DNA from: an uncultured Ectothiorhodospiraceae bacterium
GTDB taxonomy: Bacteria; Pseudomonadota; Gammaproteobacteria; Nevskiales; Oceanococcaceae
Length of the DNA stretch: 64,000 nt
Assembly (NCBI GenBank): GCA_937141935.1
Contig: CAKZQS010000042.1
Span: 186,001 to 250,000 of the forward strand
Direction: 5' to 3'
Part shown: in pieces, positions 9,934 to 20,091 of the stretch
Layout: each line of letters opens with the position of its first letter
Numbering within the stretch: position 1 is the first letter of the stretch
Translations under genes and position numbers: made by a program
The notes under the pieces: model-generated
The model's database searches: none
The model's input: only the letters and a program-made list of their open reading frames with translations
Told to the model about the DNA's origin: nothing

Positions 9934-10722
9934 ATGAGCGAGAACAAGCTGCTGGTCGAGCAGCGCGGGCACGTGCTGCTGATGGGCCTGAACCGGCCCG
10001 CCAAGTACAACGCCTTCGACCACGACATGTGGCATGAGCTGGCCCGCGCCTATGCGCGCCTGGACAGCGACCCGGAGCTGCGCTGCGGCCTGGTCTATGC
10101 CGAGGGCAAGCACTTCACCGCCGGGCTGGACCTGCCGCAGTGGACCGACGTTTTCGCCTCGGGTGCCTGGCCGCCGGTGGCCGGCGACGAGCGCTGTCCG
10201 GTGGGCCTGCGCGCCGAGCAGCGCTGCCGCAAGCCCATCGTGTTCGCGATCCACGGCATCTGCTACACCATCGGCATCGAGCTGGCGCTGGTCGCGGACA
10301 TCCGCATCTGCAGCAGCGATGTGCGCTTCGGCCAGATCGAGGTCAAGCGCGGCATCTACGCCGTGGGCGGCGCCACCGTGCGCATGGTCGAGGAGTTCGG
10401 CTATGCCAACGCCCAGCGCTACCTGCTGACCGGCGACGAGTTCGGCGCGCAGGAGGCCTTGCGCCTGGGCATGGTGCAGGAGGTCGTGGAGCCCGGGCAG
10501 ATCTTCGATGCCGGCCTGGCCATGGCCGAAAAGGTCGCCGCGCAGGCCCCGCTGGGCGTGCAGGCCAGCCTGGAGTCCTCGCGCAGCGCCGTGCGCAAGG
10601 GCGTCGACGTCGAGGCCCAGCGCCTGGTCGAAAGGCTGGCCCCGCTGATGGACAGCGAGGACGTCAAAGAGGGCGTGCAGTCTTTCCTGGAGCGCCGCGC
10701 CGCCAACTTCCAGGGCCGCTAG
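9934..10722 (+). CDS. Enoyl-CoA hydratase/isomerase (crotonase) family protein
   Basis: A 262-residue crotonase-fold enzyme. Both glutamates used by enoyl-CoA hydratase appear conserved: E116 in TIGIELALVAD and E136 in FGQIEV, spaced 20 residues apart as in rat mitochondrial hydratase. The usual GGG preceding the first Glu is changed to TIGI. Substrate and pathway cannot be named from sequence. An AGGGAGA ribosome site precedes the ATG. The following membrane protein and SDR may form a short transcription unit with it. Confidence 0.85.
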   Translation: MSENKLLVEQRGHVLLMGLNRPAKYNAFDHDMWHELARAYARLDSDPELRCGLVYAEGKHFTAGLDLPQWTDVFASGAWPPVAGDERCPVGLRAEQRCRKPIVFAIHGICYTIGIELALVADIRICSSDVRFGQIEVKRGIYAVGGATVRMVEEFGYANAQRYLLTGDEFGAQEALRLGMVQEVVEPGQIFDAGLAMAEKVAAQAPLGVQASLESSRSAVRKGVDVEAQRLVERLAPLMDSEDVKEGVQSFLERRAANFQGR

Positions 10723-10732
10723 GCCCCGGCCG

Positions 10733-11137
10733 ATGAGCGGCGCGCTGCTGGCGCAGCTCACCGCGCTGGCGCTGGCCGCGGCGCTGGGCGTGCAGCTGGT
10801 GCTGGGCCTGGTGCTGCTGCCGCTGGCGGCGCATGCCCGCGGCATGCTGGCCGAGGCCTTCTTCCGTGAGCTGCTGCCGCGCGTGCAGCTGTTGTCGCTG
10901 TGCAGCGCCGGCCTGGCCGCGGCCTTCCTGCTCTGGCGCGATGGCCGCGTGCACCTGTTGCTGAGCTGCATGGTTTTCGTGGCCATGGGCGCGGCGCTGG
11001 CGCGGCACACGTTGCGCCTGCGCGCGATCCTGGGCCGGGCCCATGCCGAACCCGCCGCCGTCGTGCGGCCGCTGCAATTTCTGAACACCGCCCAACTGGC
11101 GGTCACCACCGCCGTCATCATCGCGAACGCCCCATGA
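10733..11137 (+). CDS. Small four-helix membrane protein, unknown function
   Basis: A 134-residue protein with four predicted transmembrane segments at about residues 5-33, 46-68, 72-90 and 113-132. No family was recognised with confidence; DUF4149-like proteins have a similar layout. It starts 10 bp after the crotonase gene and its TGA overlaps the ATG of the SDR gene (ATGA), so it is translationally coupled to that gene. No catalytic motif is visible. Confidence 0.7.
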   Translation: MSGALLAQLTALALAAALGVQLVLGLVLLPLAAHARGMLAEAFFRELLPRVQLLSLCSAGLAAAFLLWRDGRVHLLLSCMVFVAMGAALARHTLRLRAILGRAHAEPAAVVRPLQFLNTAQLAVTTAVIIANAP

Positions 11138-11892
11138 AAGACCGCACGATCATCATCACCGGTGCCTCCAGCGGCATCGGCCGCGCCAGCGCGCTGCGCC
11201 TGGCCGCCGCCGGGGCCCGGCTGCAGTTGCTGGCCCGCCGCGAGGAGGAGCTGGCCGCGCTGGTGGACGAGATCCGCGCCGCCGGTGGTCAGGCCGACTA
11301 CAGCGTGATCGACCTGAATGAATACGCGCAGATCGACGACTGGCTGGCCGCCTGGCGCGAGTCCGGCCGGCGCTGCGATGTGCTGGTCAACAACGCCGGG
11401 CGTTCGATCCGCCGGCCGGTGCGTGAGGCGCTGACGCGCTTTCACGATTACGAGCGCTGCATGCGGCTGAATTACTTCGCGCCGGTGCGGCTCAGCCTGG
11501 GGCTGCTGCCGGAGATGATCGCGCACGGCCGCGGCCACATCGTCAACGTTTCCACCTGGGGCACGCTGATGCCGGCGCCGCGCTTCTCGGCCTATGCGGC
11601 CAGCAAGGCCGCGCTGGATGCCTTCTCCAATGCGCTGGGCGCGGAGATGCGCCACGAGGGCATTGGCGTGACCACGGTGCATTTCCCCATCGTCAAGACG
11701 CCGATGATCGCGCCGACCAAGATCTACCGCCGGCTGCCGGGTCTGACGCCGGAGCAGGCCGCGGGCTGGATCGAGAAGGCGATTCGCCAGCGCCCGGCCC
11801 GGCTGGCGCCGCCCTATGCCACGCTGTTCGGCCTGCAGCACGCGGTGCTGCCACGGCTGGCGCAGCGGATTGCGGGGATGTCCGGGCTCTAG
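11134..11892 (+). CDS. Short-chain dehydrogenase/reductase
   Basis: A 252-residue classical SDR. The nucleotide-binding motif is TGASSGIG at residues 8-15, followed by NNAG, the serine region NVSTWG and the active YAASK pair. An Arg-containing segment after the first strand (LLARREEE) suggests NADP(H) preference. The substrate is unknown. The C-terminal extension with IYRRLPGLTPEQAAGWI resembles SDRs of lipid or fatty-acyl metabolism. The start is fixed by the ATGA overlap with the upstream membrane protein. Confidence 0.88.
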   Translation: MKDRTIIITGASSGIGRASALRLAAAGARLQLLARREEELAALVDEIRAAGGQADYSVIDLNEYAQIDDWLAAWRESGRRCDVLVNNAGRSIRRPVREALTRFHDYERCMRLNYFAPVRLSLGLLPEMIAHGRGHIVNVSTWGTLMPAPRFSAYAASKAALDAFSNALGAEMRHEGIGVTTVHFPIVKTPMIAPTKIYRRLPGLTPEQAAGWIEKAIRQRPARLAPPYATLFGLQHAVLPRLAQRIAGMSGL

Positions 11893-12074
11893 TCAACGCT
11901 GAATACAGCCATCCTGGATTTTTCGGCCTAGGGCATGAGCGGCGCGCCCCGCGCTCGACCCCGCCGAGTTCATGGCCTGCGCCATGGGCTGGCGGCGGGC
12001 CACCCTTGGCCTGCGGGCTCACGCGGGATGGAGCGGCGTGGCCCCGGCCACGCCCGGGCCGCGCGCGACCGGGG

Positions 12075-12512
12075 TCAGTCGCCGGCCGCATCCTCCAGCA
12101 GCGAGCGTGTGGTGGGCTCCAGCCGGGTCAGGCCGGCGCGGCGGCCGATTTCCAGGGCCTGGTCGACGGTGGCGCCCTTGCGCTGCGCGGCCAGTGCCAG
12201 CAGCGCGCCGACGCGATTGCTGCTGGCGCAATGCAGCAGCGTGGTGCCGGGCACCGAATCCAGCAGCTCGAGCAGGCGCTGGGCATTGGCCGGGCTCAGG
12301 TCCTGCGGGCCGGAGACGGGGATGTTGTGATAGGTCATGCCCATCTGCCGCACGGCGGCGGCCTCGTCCCAGCTCATTTCCTCCGGCGGGCAGAGGTTGA
12401 TGACCTGCACGACGTCCTCGGCCACGGCGTGGCGCAGCGCGTCGGCATTCAGGCTGCCGGCGCAAATCAGGTTTTCGGCGGGGCGGAATTCGTAGGGAAT
12501 ACCCAGGCTCAT
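12075..12512 (-). CDS. DUF442/Blh-type phosphatase-like protein
   Basis: A 145-residue protein with the fold of the beta-lactamase-hydrolase-like/DUF442 family, related to dual-specificity phosphatases. The putative nucleophile loop is LLHCASSNRVGAL with C95 and R100, so the loop is C-x4-R as in DUF442 rather than the C-x5-R of classical phosphatases. An N-terminal ICAGSLNADAL segment fits the family. There is no signal peptide. It follows the subtilisin-like lipoprotein gene with an ATGA overlap. The substrate is unknown. Confidence 0.8.
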   Translation of the reverse strand: MSLGIPYEFRPAENLICAGSLNADALRHAVAEDVVQVINLCPPEEMSWDEAAAVRQMGMTYHNIPVSGPQDLSPANAQRLLELLDSVPGTTLLHCASSNRVGALLALAAQRKGATVDQALEIGRRAGLTRLEPTTRSLLEDAAGD

Positions 12513-15124
12513 GGTTGTGGTGGCTCCCGGCGGAGTGGATAGCCCTTGCGCGTGGCGGAAGGGGTGTTGCTGCTGGCGGCATTGTCCCGCATGCCCGCCT
12601 CCAGCGTGACTTCGAGCCGGGCGGCGAAGTCGGGCAGCGTGCGGTTGCCGCTGAGCTCGAAGACCTCGATGCGGTCCAGCGTGGGGAAGGCGCCGCAGGC
12701 CTCACCGGCGTCGCAGATCTCGAAGTCGCCGTCGTGGTCGCTGCCGGCGATCAGCGCATAGGCACCGGCGGGCAGGCCGTCGAAGGCGAACTGGTAGCGC
12801 GCGCCCACGCGCTGGGCCACGGTTTCATCCAGCACCTCGCCATCGGCGTCCAGCAGCAGCACATAGATGCGCCCCAGCTCGCCGGGGGCGGTGTCGCTGA
12901 CCAGGTTGATGAAGACGTCGATGCGCAGCGTCTGGCCGGTGTCGGCCTGCACGGTGATCTGCGCCTGCAGCGCGGCCGATTGCTCGGGCAGCCCGCTGCG
13001 GTCAATGCGCACGCGGTAGCGGCCCAGGCCGTTGCCATCCACCTCCAGCGCCTCGATGCGCAACCAGTCCACGCCCTCGAAGTTGGCGTCGTCGTCGATG
13101 GCCAGCACGCGGATCGCGCCATTGCCGGCATTGCGCAGCGTGAACTCGCCGGCGTTCGCGGTGCCCAGGAAGAGCTGCGTGGGGTCGCTGGCCAGGAAGG
13201 GCGCGACCTCTTCGGTCACCGCGCGCACGGCCAGCGCCGCATCCACAATGCCGTGGCCAAAGCGGTCGTCGCGGCCGGGGGCGCCGGCGTCGCGGGTCAG
13301 CGCGCCCGCGGCCAGCAGCGAGTCGAAGCGCTGCGGGCTCAGCGTGGGGTCGCGGGCCTTCATCAGGGCGGCCACGCCGGCCACGTGCGGCGCGGCCATC
13401 GAGGTGCCCTCCAGCAGGCCCAGCACCGGCTCGTTGAATTCGTCATTCCACAGCGTCGACAGCACGCCGTCCGGCACGCCGTCGCCATTGGCGTCCTGGC
13501 CGATGTCGCCGCCGGGCGCGGCCACGTCGACGAAGCGGCCGAAGTTGGAATAGAAGGCGATGCCCTCGCGGATGTTGGTGGCGGCGACGCTGACGGTGCC
13601 CGCGCAGGAGGCCGGCACCTGGTCCTCGGCCGTGGACTCGTTGCCGGCCGCCGCCACGACGATCACGCCGGCGGCGCGCGCCGCGGCGATGGCGCTGGCA
13701 AAGGCGGTGTCCGCGCAGCGCCCCGGGCCGCCCAGGCTGAGGTTGATGACATCGACCGGGGCGATGCGCCGCCCGGGCACGATGTCCTGCCCCGCGGCGT
13801 AGCGGATCGCGCGGGCGATATCGAAATCGGTGCCGCTGCCGCCACGGCCCAGCGTGCGAAGCGCCAGCAGCTGGCCGCGCCAGTTCAGCGCGGCGATGCC
13901 GACCTCGTTGTTGCTCTCCACCGCCACCGTGCCGGCGACGTGGGTGCCGTGGTAGCTGTTCTCGCCGGCCCGCTCGCCATCGCCCGCGTCGAAGGGGTCG
14001 GGGTCGGGCCCGTCGCCATCGCCGGCCGCAACGGGGTCGGAGATGAAGTCATAGCCCTCGTTGCTGAGCAGGCTGTCCAGCTCCGGGTGGTCGCTGCGCA
14101 CGCCGGTGTCGACGACGGCTACGCGCACGCCGGGCGCGCCCTGGGTCAGGTCCCAGGCCTGCGGGGCGCGCAGCTGCTGCAGCGGCCATTGCAAATCGAA
14201 CAGCCGGTCGTTGGGTATGCGCCAGGCCCGGCGGATGTGGTTGAGGCCGGCCCAGGCCACGGCCGGGTCCTGGCGGGCCTGCTTCAGCGCGTATTGCGTG
14301 GCCAGCGCGGCATCGGCCCGTGGCGCGGCGAAGCCGGCCGGCCAGCGCGGGGGGCGCGCGGCCTTGCGTATGCCGGCCGGCGGCAGCGCATACAGGCCCG
14401 GCCCCTGCGCCGGTTGCGCCACCGGCTGCAGCGCCTGCGTGGCGGCGCGCGCCGACTTGCGGCCGGCCGCGGCCCATTCCAGCAGCAGGTGGCCGGGCAC
14501 GAAGTCGGCCTGAGCGGTGGGTGGGGCCTGCGCGGCGTGGGCCTTCAGCAGCGAGGGCGGGCCCAGCGTCAGGATGTAGGCGCTGGCGCCCTCGAAGGCA
14601 AACACGCCGACCAGGTATTCGCCCTCGGCGCCGTTGAACTCGATGCGCTCGCTGCGGCTGCCGGCGTTGATCGATTGCGCAACCAGGTCGAGCTGGCCGT
14701 CGCCGTCCGCGTCCTCGGTCGAAAACACGGCAAGGTCGAGGTCGTCGGCGGTCTCGCTGGCCACCTCCAGCGTCAGCGGCGTGCCGGGGATCAGGCCGAC
14801 GCGATACAGGTCCCGGTCATCCTGGTCCGGGTCCTCGCCGCAGGCATCGCTGCGGCATTCGGCATAGCCGGCCACCAGCGCCGGCAGCGTGATGCGCTGC
14901 TCCTCGCCCAAATCGTTGTTGGATTGCCGGTTGGCGAAGGGGTCACCGGTGTCGCTGTCGACAAAGTGCGCATTGGCCGGCTGGATCCCGCCGGCCAGCG
15001 TCAGCCCGCCAGCCGGCGGCGTGGGCTGCGGCACGGCCGCACCGCCGCCGCCGCCACCGCCACAGGCGGCCACGGCGAGGCCCAGGGCGACCAGCAGGCT
15101 CTGGGGCAGCAGGGCGTCGCGCAT
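12509..15124 (-). CDS. Subtilisin-like (S8) serine protease lipoprotein
   Basis: An 871-residue exported protease. The signal sequence ends in a lipobox AVAAC followed by seven glycines and a Pro/Thr linker; Gly at +2 gives no inner-membrane retention signal. A pre-peptidase C-like beta domain (about residues 45-165) precedes the S8A catalytic domain with Asp in VVDTGV (about 338), His in HGTHVAG (about 393) and Ser in GTSMAAPH (about 575). The last 200 residues are beta-rich and look like Ig-like domains. The start ATG has a strong AAAGGA ribosome site. It is coupled to the DUF442 gene downstream. Confidence 0.92.
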   Translation of the reverse strand: MRDALLPQSLLVALGLAVAACGGGGGGGAAVPQPTPPAGGLTLAGGIQPANAHFVDSDTGDPFANRQSNNDLGEEQRITLPALVAGYAECRSDACGEDPDQDDRDLYRVGLIPGTPLTLEVASETADDLDLAVFSTEDADGDGQLDLVAQSINAGSRSERIEFNGAEGEYLVGVFAFEGASAYILTLGPPSLLKAHAAQAPPTAQADFVPGHLLLEWAAAGRKSARAATQALQPVAQPAQGPGLYALPPAGIRKAARPPRWPAGFAAPRADAALATQYALKQARQDPAVAWAGLNHIRRAWRIPNDRLFDLQWPLQQLRAPQAWDLTQGAPGVRVAVVDTGVRSDHPELDSLLSNEGYDFISDPVAAGDGDGPDPDPFDAGDGERAGENSYHGTHVAGTVAVESNNEVGIAALNWRGQLLALRTLGRGGSGTDFDIARAIRYAAGQDIVPGRRIAPVDVINLSLGGPGRCADTAFASAIAAARAAGVIVVAAAGNESTAEDQVPASCAGTVSVAATNIREGIAFYSNFGRFVDVAAPGGDIGQDANGDGVPDGVLSTLWNDEFNEPVLGLLEGTSMAAPHVAGVAALMKARDPTLSPQRFDSLLAAGALTRDAGAPGRDDRFGHGIVDAALAVRAVTEEVAPFLASDPTQLFLGTANAGEFTLRNAGNGAIRVLAIDDDANFEGVDWLRIEALEVDGNGLGRYRVRIDRSGLPEQSAALQAQITVQADTGQTLRIDVFINLVSDTAPGELGRIYVLLLDADGEVLDETVAQRVGARYQFAFDGLPAGAYALIAGSDHDGDFEICDAGEACGAFPTLDRIEVFELSGNRTLPDFAARLEVTLEAGMRDNAASSNTPSATRKGYPLRREPPQP

Positions 15125-15176
15125 GGGCGGGGTCCTTTCCGGCGGGCAACAGGCCAAGGCTAAAGCATGGGCCGGC

Positions 15177-15182
15177 TATAAT
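15177..15182 (+). promoter_or_regulatory. Candidate -10 element before the DUF1820 gene
   Basis: An exact TATAAT sits in the short divergent gap between the protease lipoprotein and the DUF1820 gene, which stands out in GC-rich DNA. No good -35 hexamer lies 16-18 bp upstream. If used, transcription would begin at about 15189, so the DUF1820 message would be leaderless or would use the second ATG at 15204. Confidence 0.4.
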
Positions 15183-15188
15183 CGACCA

Positions 15189-15515
15189 ATGGGAAATCGG
15201 CGTATGTACCGGGTGCTGTTCAGCTGCGAGGGCGAGGTCTACCAACTCTGCGCCCGCAAGGTCAGCAGCAGCGAGTTGTGGGGATTTGTCGTGGTCTCCG
15301 AGCCGGTCTTCGGCGCGCGCAGCGATGTGCTGGTCGACCCCAGCGAGGAAAAGCTGCGCGCCCGCTTCGAAGGCGTCGAATCCTTCCATGTGCCCATGCA
15401 CGCCGTGCAACGCATCGACGAGGTGCGCGAGTCCGGCCCCGGCGAGATCCGCAGCATCAAGGGCGACAAGGTCACGCCGCTGCCGGTGTACACCCAGCCC
15501 CCCGGCAAGGGCTGA
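15189..15515 (+). CDS. DUF1820 family protein
   Basis: A 108-residue protein matching the DUF1820 pattern: MYRVLFSCEGEVYQLCAR, then WGFVVVSE, VDPSEEKLRARFEGV and the hallmark PMHAVQRIDEVRESG. The family is found in gammaproteobacteria and its function is unknown. It is probably cytoplasmic, with no signal or membrane segment. Two starts are possible, ATG 15189 (MGNRRMYR) and ATG 15204 (MYRVLF); the second has GGAAA at suitable spacing. It precedes the metallo-beta-lactamase gene by 5 bp. Confidence 0.88.
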   Translation: MGNRRMYRVLFSCEGEVYQLCARKVSSSELWGFVVVSEPVFGARSDVLVDPSEEKLRARFEGVESFHVPMHAVQRIDEVRESGPGEIRSIKGDKVTPLPVYTQPPGKG

Positions 15516-15520
15516 GGCGG

Positions 15521-16279
15521 GTGCAGGTCCGGGTCCTGGGTAGCGGCAGCCGGGGCAATGCGCTCGTTGTCGACGGCCCCGATGGCGGGCTGCTGCTGGA
15601 TTGTGGTTTTGCCCGCAAGCACCTGGATGCGCGCCTGGCCGCCAGCGGTTACGACGCGGGCCGCCTGCGCGGCATCCTGGTGACCCACGAGCATGCCGAC
15701 CACGCCAGCGGCGTGGGCCGTGCCGCGCGCGCCTATGGGCTGCCGGTCTACGCCACCCACGGCACCGCGCGCCGCGCACGCTTTGGCGACGGCGTGCGCC
15801 TGCACACCATTCACCCCGGGCAGACGCTGCGGCTGGCGGGCCTGGAGGTGCAGGCCTATGCGGTGCCCCATGACGCGGCCGAGCCGGTGCAGTTCGTGCT
15901 CGGCGACGGCCAGTCGCGGCTGGGTGTGCTGTCGGATGCCGGCCATGTCACCGCGCACATGCGCAGCGTGCTCGAGGGTTGCCACACGCTGCTGCTCGAA
16001 GCCAACCACTGCCCGCAGATGCTCGCGGCCGGCCCCTATCCGCCGGCGCTGCAGCGCCGCGTTGGCGGCCGCTACGGCCATCTGGCCAATGCCCAGGCCG
16101 CGGGCCTGCTGGCGGCGCTGGACCTGGCCGGCACGCGGCGGATCGTGCTGACCCATCTCTCCGAACAGAACAACACGCCCGATCGCGCCCGCGAGGCGGT
16201 CGGCGTGGCCCTGCGCGACTGGGGCGGCCTGCTGTGCACGGCCGCCCAGGACACCCCCCTGGACGCTTTCGAGGTCTGA
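15521..16279 (+). CDS. Metallo-beta-lactamase-fold hydrolase (WalJ/YycJ type)
   Basis: A 252-residue MBL-fold protein resembling the YycJ/WalJ group of exonuclease-like hydrolases. It opens with [12 protein letters not shown], has the metal site HEHADH and later ligand segments SDAGH and EANHC. The start is GTG 15521, since no ATG fits and an AGGCGG ribosome site lies just upstream. Its TGA overlaps the ATG of purL (TGATG), so the two are coupled. The substrate, nucleic acid or small phosphoester, cannot be fixed. Confidence 0.87.
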   Translation: MQVRVLGSGSRGNALVVDGPDGGLLLDCGFARKHLDARLAASGYDAGRLRGILVTHEHADHASGVGRAARAYGLPVYATHGTARRARFGDGVRLHTIHPGQTLRLAGLEVQAYAVPHDAAEPVQFVLGDGQSRLGVLSDAGHVTAHMRSVLEGCHTLLLEANHCPQMLAAGPYPPALQRRVGGRYGHLANAQAAGLLAALDLAGTRRIVLTHLSEQNNTPDRAREAVGVALRDWGGLLCTAAQDTPLDAFEV

Positions 16280-19200
16280 TGCCCATTCATCTTTTTGTCG
16301 GCGGCGACGCCTACGCCCCGCACGATGCCGCGCGCCTGCGCACGGCCCTGGACGCCACCGGCGAGGGGCTGTCGCTGCGCGGCGCCCGCGAGGTTTTCTT
16401 CGTCAGCACGGCGCAGGCGCTGCCGCAGCCGCTGCTGGATGACCTGGCGGGCTTGTTGCAGGCCGAGGCCGTCGACGCGCTGCCCCCCGGGCATTGCGTG
16501 CTGCCGCGGCTGGGCACGCAGTCGCCCTGGTCCAGCCAGGCCACGGACATCGCCCGCCTGTGCGGGCACGCGGACCTTGCGCGCGTCGAGCACGGCCGCT
16601 GGCTGGAGCTGGACGGCGCGCTGGAGCGCGCACCCAAGGCGCGCGCGCTACTGCACGATGCGCTGACCGAGTCCTTGCTGCCCGCCGACAGCGACTACAC
16701 CCAACTCTTTGCCGCGCCGCAGCCGCGGGCCCTGCGCCGCTTCCCCGGCGAAGGCGCCGCGCAAATCCGCGCCGCCATTGATGACGCCCAGGCCGAGCTG
16801 GGCCTGGCGCTGGCCGCGGAGGAGGCGGACTGGCTGGCCGAGCAGTTCGCCGCGCGCGGGCACGCGCCCAGCGATGCCGAGTTGATGATGTTCGCGCAGG
16901 TCAATTCCGAGCACTGCCGGCACAAGATCTTCAACGCCGCCTGGACGGTCGATGGCGTGCCCTTTGATGCCTCGCTCTTCGACATGATCCGCGAGAGCTA
17001 CAAGGCCAATCCGGCCGGCATTCTTTCGGCCTACAGCGACAACGCCGCGGTCCTGGAGGGCGCCGGGCCCACCACCCGCTGGCGCATCGCCGAGGACGGT
17101 GCGTACACCGCGCTGGAAGGCCCGGCGGCGGTGGCGATCAAGGTGGAAACCCACAACCACCCCACCGCGATCGCCCCCGACCCGGGTGCGGCCACCGGCG
17201 CCGGCGGCGAGATTCGCGACGAGGCCGCCACCGGCCGTGGCGGCAAGCCCAAGGCGGGCCTGTGCGGCTTTTCGACCTGCGATCTGCGCCTGCCCGGCCT
17301 GGCCCAGCCCTGGGAGTCCACCGCGCCGATGCCCGCGCGCATGGCCAGCGCGCTGGAGATCATGCGCGACGGCCCGCTGGGCGCCGCGCGCTACAACAAC
17401 GAATTCGGCCGGCCCAACCTGGCCGGCTATTTCCGCACCTTCGACCGCGAGGTCGACGGCCGCCGCTGGGGCTATGCCAAGCCGATCATGATCGCCGGCG
17501 GGCTGGGCAACCTGCGCCCGGAACACGCGGCCAAGCAGGCCTTGCGCGACGGTGACCTGGTCATCGTGCTCGGTGGGCCCGGCATGCTGATCGGCCTGGG
17601 CGGTGGCGCGGCCTCTTCGGTCCATGCCGGCGCCTCCAGCGAGGCGCTGGACTTCGCCTCGGTGCAGCGCGCCAATCCCGAGCTGGAGCGCCGCTGCCAG
17701 GAGGTCATTGATGGCTGCTGGCAACTGGGCGATGCGAACCCGATCCGCAGCATCCACGACGTCGGCGCCGGCGGGCTGTCCAATGCGATCCCCGAAATCC
17801 TCGACGACAGTGACCTCGGCGGCGAGATCGACCTCGACGCGATCCCCATTGCCGACCCGGCCCTGTCGCCGATGGAGATCTGGTGCAATGAGTCGCAGGA
17901 GCGCTATGTGCTTGGCATCGCGCCCGAAGACCACGACCGCTTCGCGGCGCTGTGCGCGCGCGAGCGCTGTCCCTGGGCCGTGGTGGGTCGCGCCACCGCC
18001 GAGCGCCACCTGCGCGTGGCCGGCCGCGCCGGCGTGGCCGTGGACATGGACATGGGCACGCTGCTGGGCAAGCTGCCGCGCATGCAGCGCGAGGCGCGCC
18101 GCTTCCGCGCGCCGCGCGAGGCCGCCAGCGTGCAGGCCGAGCTGGCTACCGTCATCGAGCGGCTGCTGCAGCTGCCCGCCGTGGCCAGCAAGAAGTTTCT
18201 GATCACCATCGGCGACCGCAGCGTTGGCGGCCTCACCGTGCGCGACCAGATGGTGGGCCCCTGGCAGGTGCCGGTGGCCGATTGCGCCCTGACGCTGGCC
18301 GGCTACAGCGGCCACGCCGGCGAGGCGATGGCCATGGGCGAGCGCACGCCGGTGGCGGTGCGCGACCCCGCCGCGGCGGCCAGGCTGGCGGTCGTCGAAA
18401 GCCTGACCAACATCCTGGCCGGCGGCGTGATGCGCCTGACCGATGTGCGCCTGTCCTGCAACTGGATGGCCGCCGCCGGGGATGCGCGCGAGGGCAGCGC
18501 GCTGCTGCAGGCCGTCGAGGCCGTGGGCCGCGAGCTGTGCCCGGCGCTGGGCCTGGCGATTCCGGTGGGCAAGGATTCGCTGTCCATGCAGACCCGCTGG
18601 GAGGCGCAGGGCGCCGAGCACGAGGTCACGGCGCCGGTGTCGCTGATCGCCTCCGCCTTCGCGCCGGTGCCCGATGTGCGCGCCCAGCGCACGCCGCAGC
18701 TGCGTGCGCAGCCAGACAGCGTGCTGCTGGCGGTGCGCCTCGGCGCGCAGCGTCGCCTCGGCGGCTCGGCTCTGGAGCAGGTGCTGGATGCCGACTGTGG
18801 CGCCGCGCCGGACATCGGCGACGCGCAGCGCTGCAAGGCCGTGCTCGAGGCGCTGATTGCAGTGCGGCCGCAGGCGCTGGCCTGGCATGACATTGGCGAC
18901 GGCGGCGTGCTGGTGACGCTGCTGGAAATGAGCTTTGCCGGCCGTGTGGGCCTGGACATCGCGCTGCCCGCGGGCGATGCGGTGGCGCAGCTGTGTGCCG
19001 AGGAGGTCGGCGTGGTGCTGCAGGTGGCCGAGGCCGAGCGCGAGGATGTCAGCCGCCGGCTGCGCGAGGCCGGGGCCGATGTGGAGCTGCTGGCCCGCCC
19101 GCGCCAGGACGAGCAGCTGCGCATCGCGCAGGGCGAGCAGGCGCTGTACGAATCCGACCGCGCCACGCTGGAGGCGCTATGGAGCCGCACCAGCGAGACC

Positions 19201-20091
19201 ATGCAGGCTTTGCGCGACGACCCCCGCTGCGCCGAGCAGGAGCACGCGCTGATCCGCGCCGACGAGGGGCTGCGGGCCAGTCTCAGCTTTCCGCTGCCGG
19301 CGCCCTGGTCGGGCGAGGCGCGGCCGCGGGTGGCGATCCTGCGCGAGCAGGGCGTTAACGGGCAGAACGAAATGGCCTGGATGTTCCACCGCGCGGGCTT
19401 TGCGCCCGTGGACGTGCACATGCAGGACATCCTCAGTGGCCGGGTTGGTCTCGAGGGCTTTATTGGCCTGGCGGCCTGCGGCGGCTTTTCCTATGGCGAC
19501 GTGCTCGGTGCCGGCCGCGGCTGGGCGGCGACCATCCTGCACAACGCGCGCGCCCGCGAGCAGTTCAGCGCCTTCTTCGCCCGCCCGGACACCTTCGCGC
19601 TGGGCGTGTGCAACGGCTGCCAGATGTTCGCGCAGCTGCGCGCGATGGTGCCGGGGGCGGCGCATTGGCCGGAGTTCGTGGCCAATGCCGGCGGCCGCTT
19701 CGAGGCGCGGCTGAGCCAGGTCGAGATCCCCGAGTCGCCCTCGGTGATGCTGCGCGGCATGGCCGGCTCGACGCTGCCGGTGGCGCTGGCCCACGGCGAG
19801 GGTCGCGCCCGCTTCAGCGACGCGGCGCAGCTGCAGGCCGCCCAGCCCTATGTGGCGATGCGCTATGTGGCCGCCGATGGCGCGCCCACCGAGCACTACC
19901 CGCAAAACCCCAACGGTTCGCCGGCGGGCATTACCGGGCTATGCTCGGACGACGGCCGGGTCACGATCATGATGCCGCACCCCGAGCGGCTGACCCGGGC
20001 CGACTGCTTCTCCTGGCGCCCGGACGACTGGGCGGATGCCGAGTCGCCGTGGCTGCAGATGTTTGTTTCCGCACGCGAATGGGTGGGCTGA
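16279..20091 (+). CDS. purL: Phosphoribosylformylglycinamidine synthase (large, single-chain)
   Basis: A 1270-residue enzyme for the fourth step of purine synthesis, converting FGAR to FGAM with glutamine and ATP. The order is an N-terminal PurS-like domain, a linker, two AIRS-type ATP domains and a C-terminal glutamine amidotransferase domain. The amidotransferase nucleophile is C1111 in GVCNGCQM, with PHPERLTR near the end. HNHPTAIAP and [11 protein letters not shown] mark the synthetase core. The length matches the gammaproteobacterial single-chain form. It overlaps both neighbours by 1 nt. Confidence 0.98.
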   Translation: MPIHLFVGGDAYAPHDAARLRTALDATGEGLSLRGAREVFFVSTAQALPQPLLDDLAGLLQAEAVDALPPGHCVLPRLGTQSPWSSQATDIARLCGHADLARVEHGRWLELDGALERAPKARALLHDALTESLLPADSDYTQLFAAPQPRALRRFPGEGAAQIRAAIDDAQAELGLALAAEEADWLAEQFAARGHAPSDAELMMFAQVNSEHCRHKIFNAAWTVDGVPFDASLFDMIRESYKANPAGILSAYSDNAAVLEGAGPTTRWRIAEDGAYTALEGPAAVAIKVETHNHPTAIAPDPGAATGAGGEIRDEAATGRGGKPKAGLCGFSTCDLRLPGLAQPWESTAPMPARMASALEIMRDGPLGAARYNNEFGRPNLAGYFRTFDREVDGRRWGYAKPIMIAGGLGNLRPEHAAKQALRDGDLVIVLGGPGMLIGLGGGAASSVHAGASSEALDFASVQRANPELERRCQEVIDGCWQLGDANPIRSIHDVGAGGLSNAIPEILDDSDLGGEIDLDAIPIADPALSPMEIWCNESQERYVLGIAPEDHDRFAALCARERCPWAVVGRATAERHLRVAGRAGVAVDMDMGTLLGKLPRMQREARRFRAPREAASVQAELATVIERLLQLPAVASKKFLITIGDRSVGGLTVRDQMVGPWQVPVADCALTLAGYSGHAGEAMAMGERTPVAVRDPAAAARLAVVESLTNILAGGVMRLTDVRLSCNWMAAAGDAREGSALLQAVEAVGRELCPALGLAIPVGKDSLSMQTRWEAQGAEHEVTAPVSLIASAFAPVPDVRAQRTPQLRAQPDSVLLAVRLGAQRRLGGSALEQVLDADCGAAPDIGDAQRCKAVLEALIAVRPQALAWHDIGDGGVLVTLLEMSFAGRVGLDIALPAGDAVAQLCAEEVGVVLQVAEAEREDVSRRLREAGADVELLARPRQDEQLRIAQGEQALYESDRATLEALWSRTSETMQALRDDPRCAEQEHALIRADEGLRASLSFPLPAPWSGEARPRVAILREQGVNGQNEMAWMFHRAGFAPVDVHMQDILSGRVGLEGFIGLAACGGFSYGDVLGAGRGWAATILHNARAREQFSAFFARPDTFALGVCNGCQMFAQLRAMVPGAAHWPEFVANAGGRFEARLSQVEIPESPSVMLRGMAGSTLPVALAHGEGRARFSDAAQLQAAQPYVAMRYVAADGAPTEHYPQNPNGSPAGITGLCSDDGRVTIMMPHPERLTRADCFSWRPDDWADAESPWLQMFVSAREWVG

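Noticed and set aside
12515-15163. An 882-codon plus-strand frame opposite the S8 protease
   Set aside because: The protease has full catalytic motifs and a lipobox; the antisense frame has none and exists because stop codons are rare in such GC-rich DNA.
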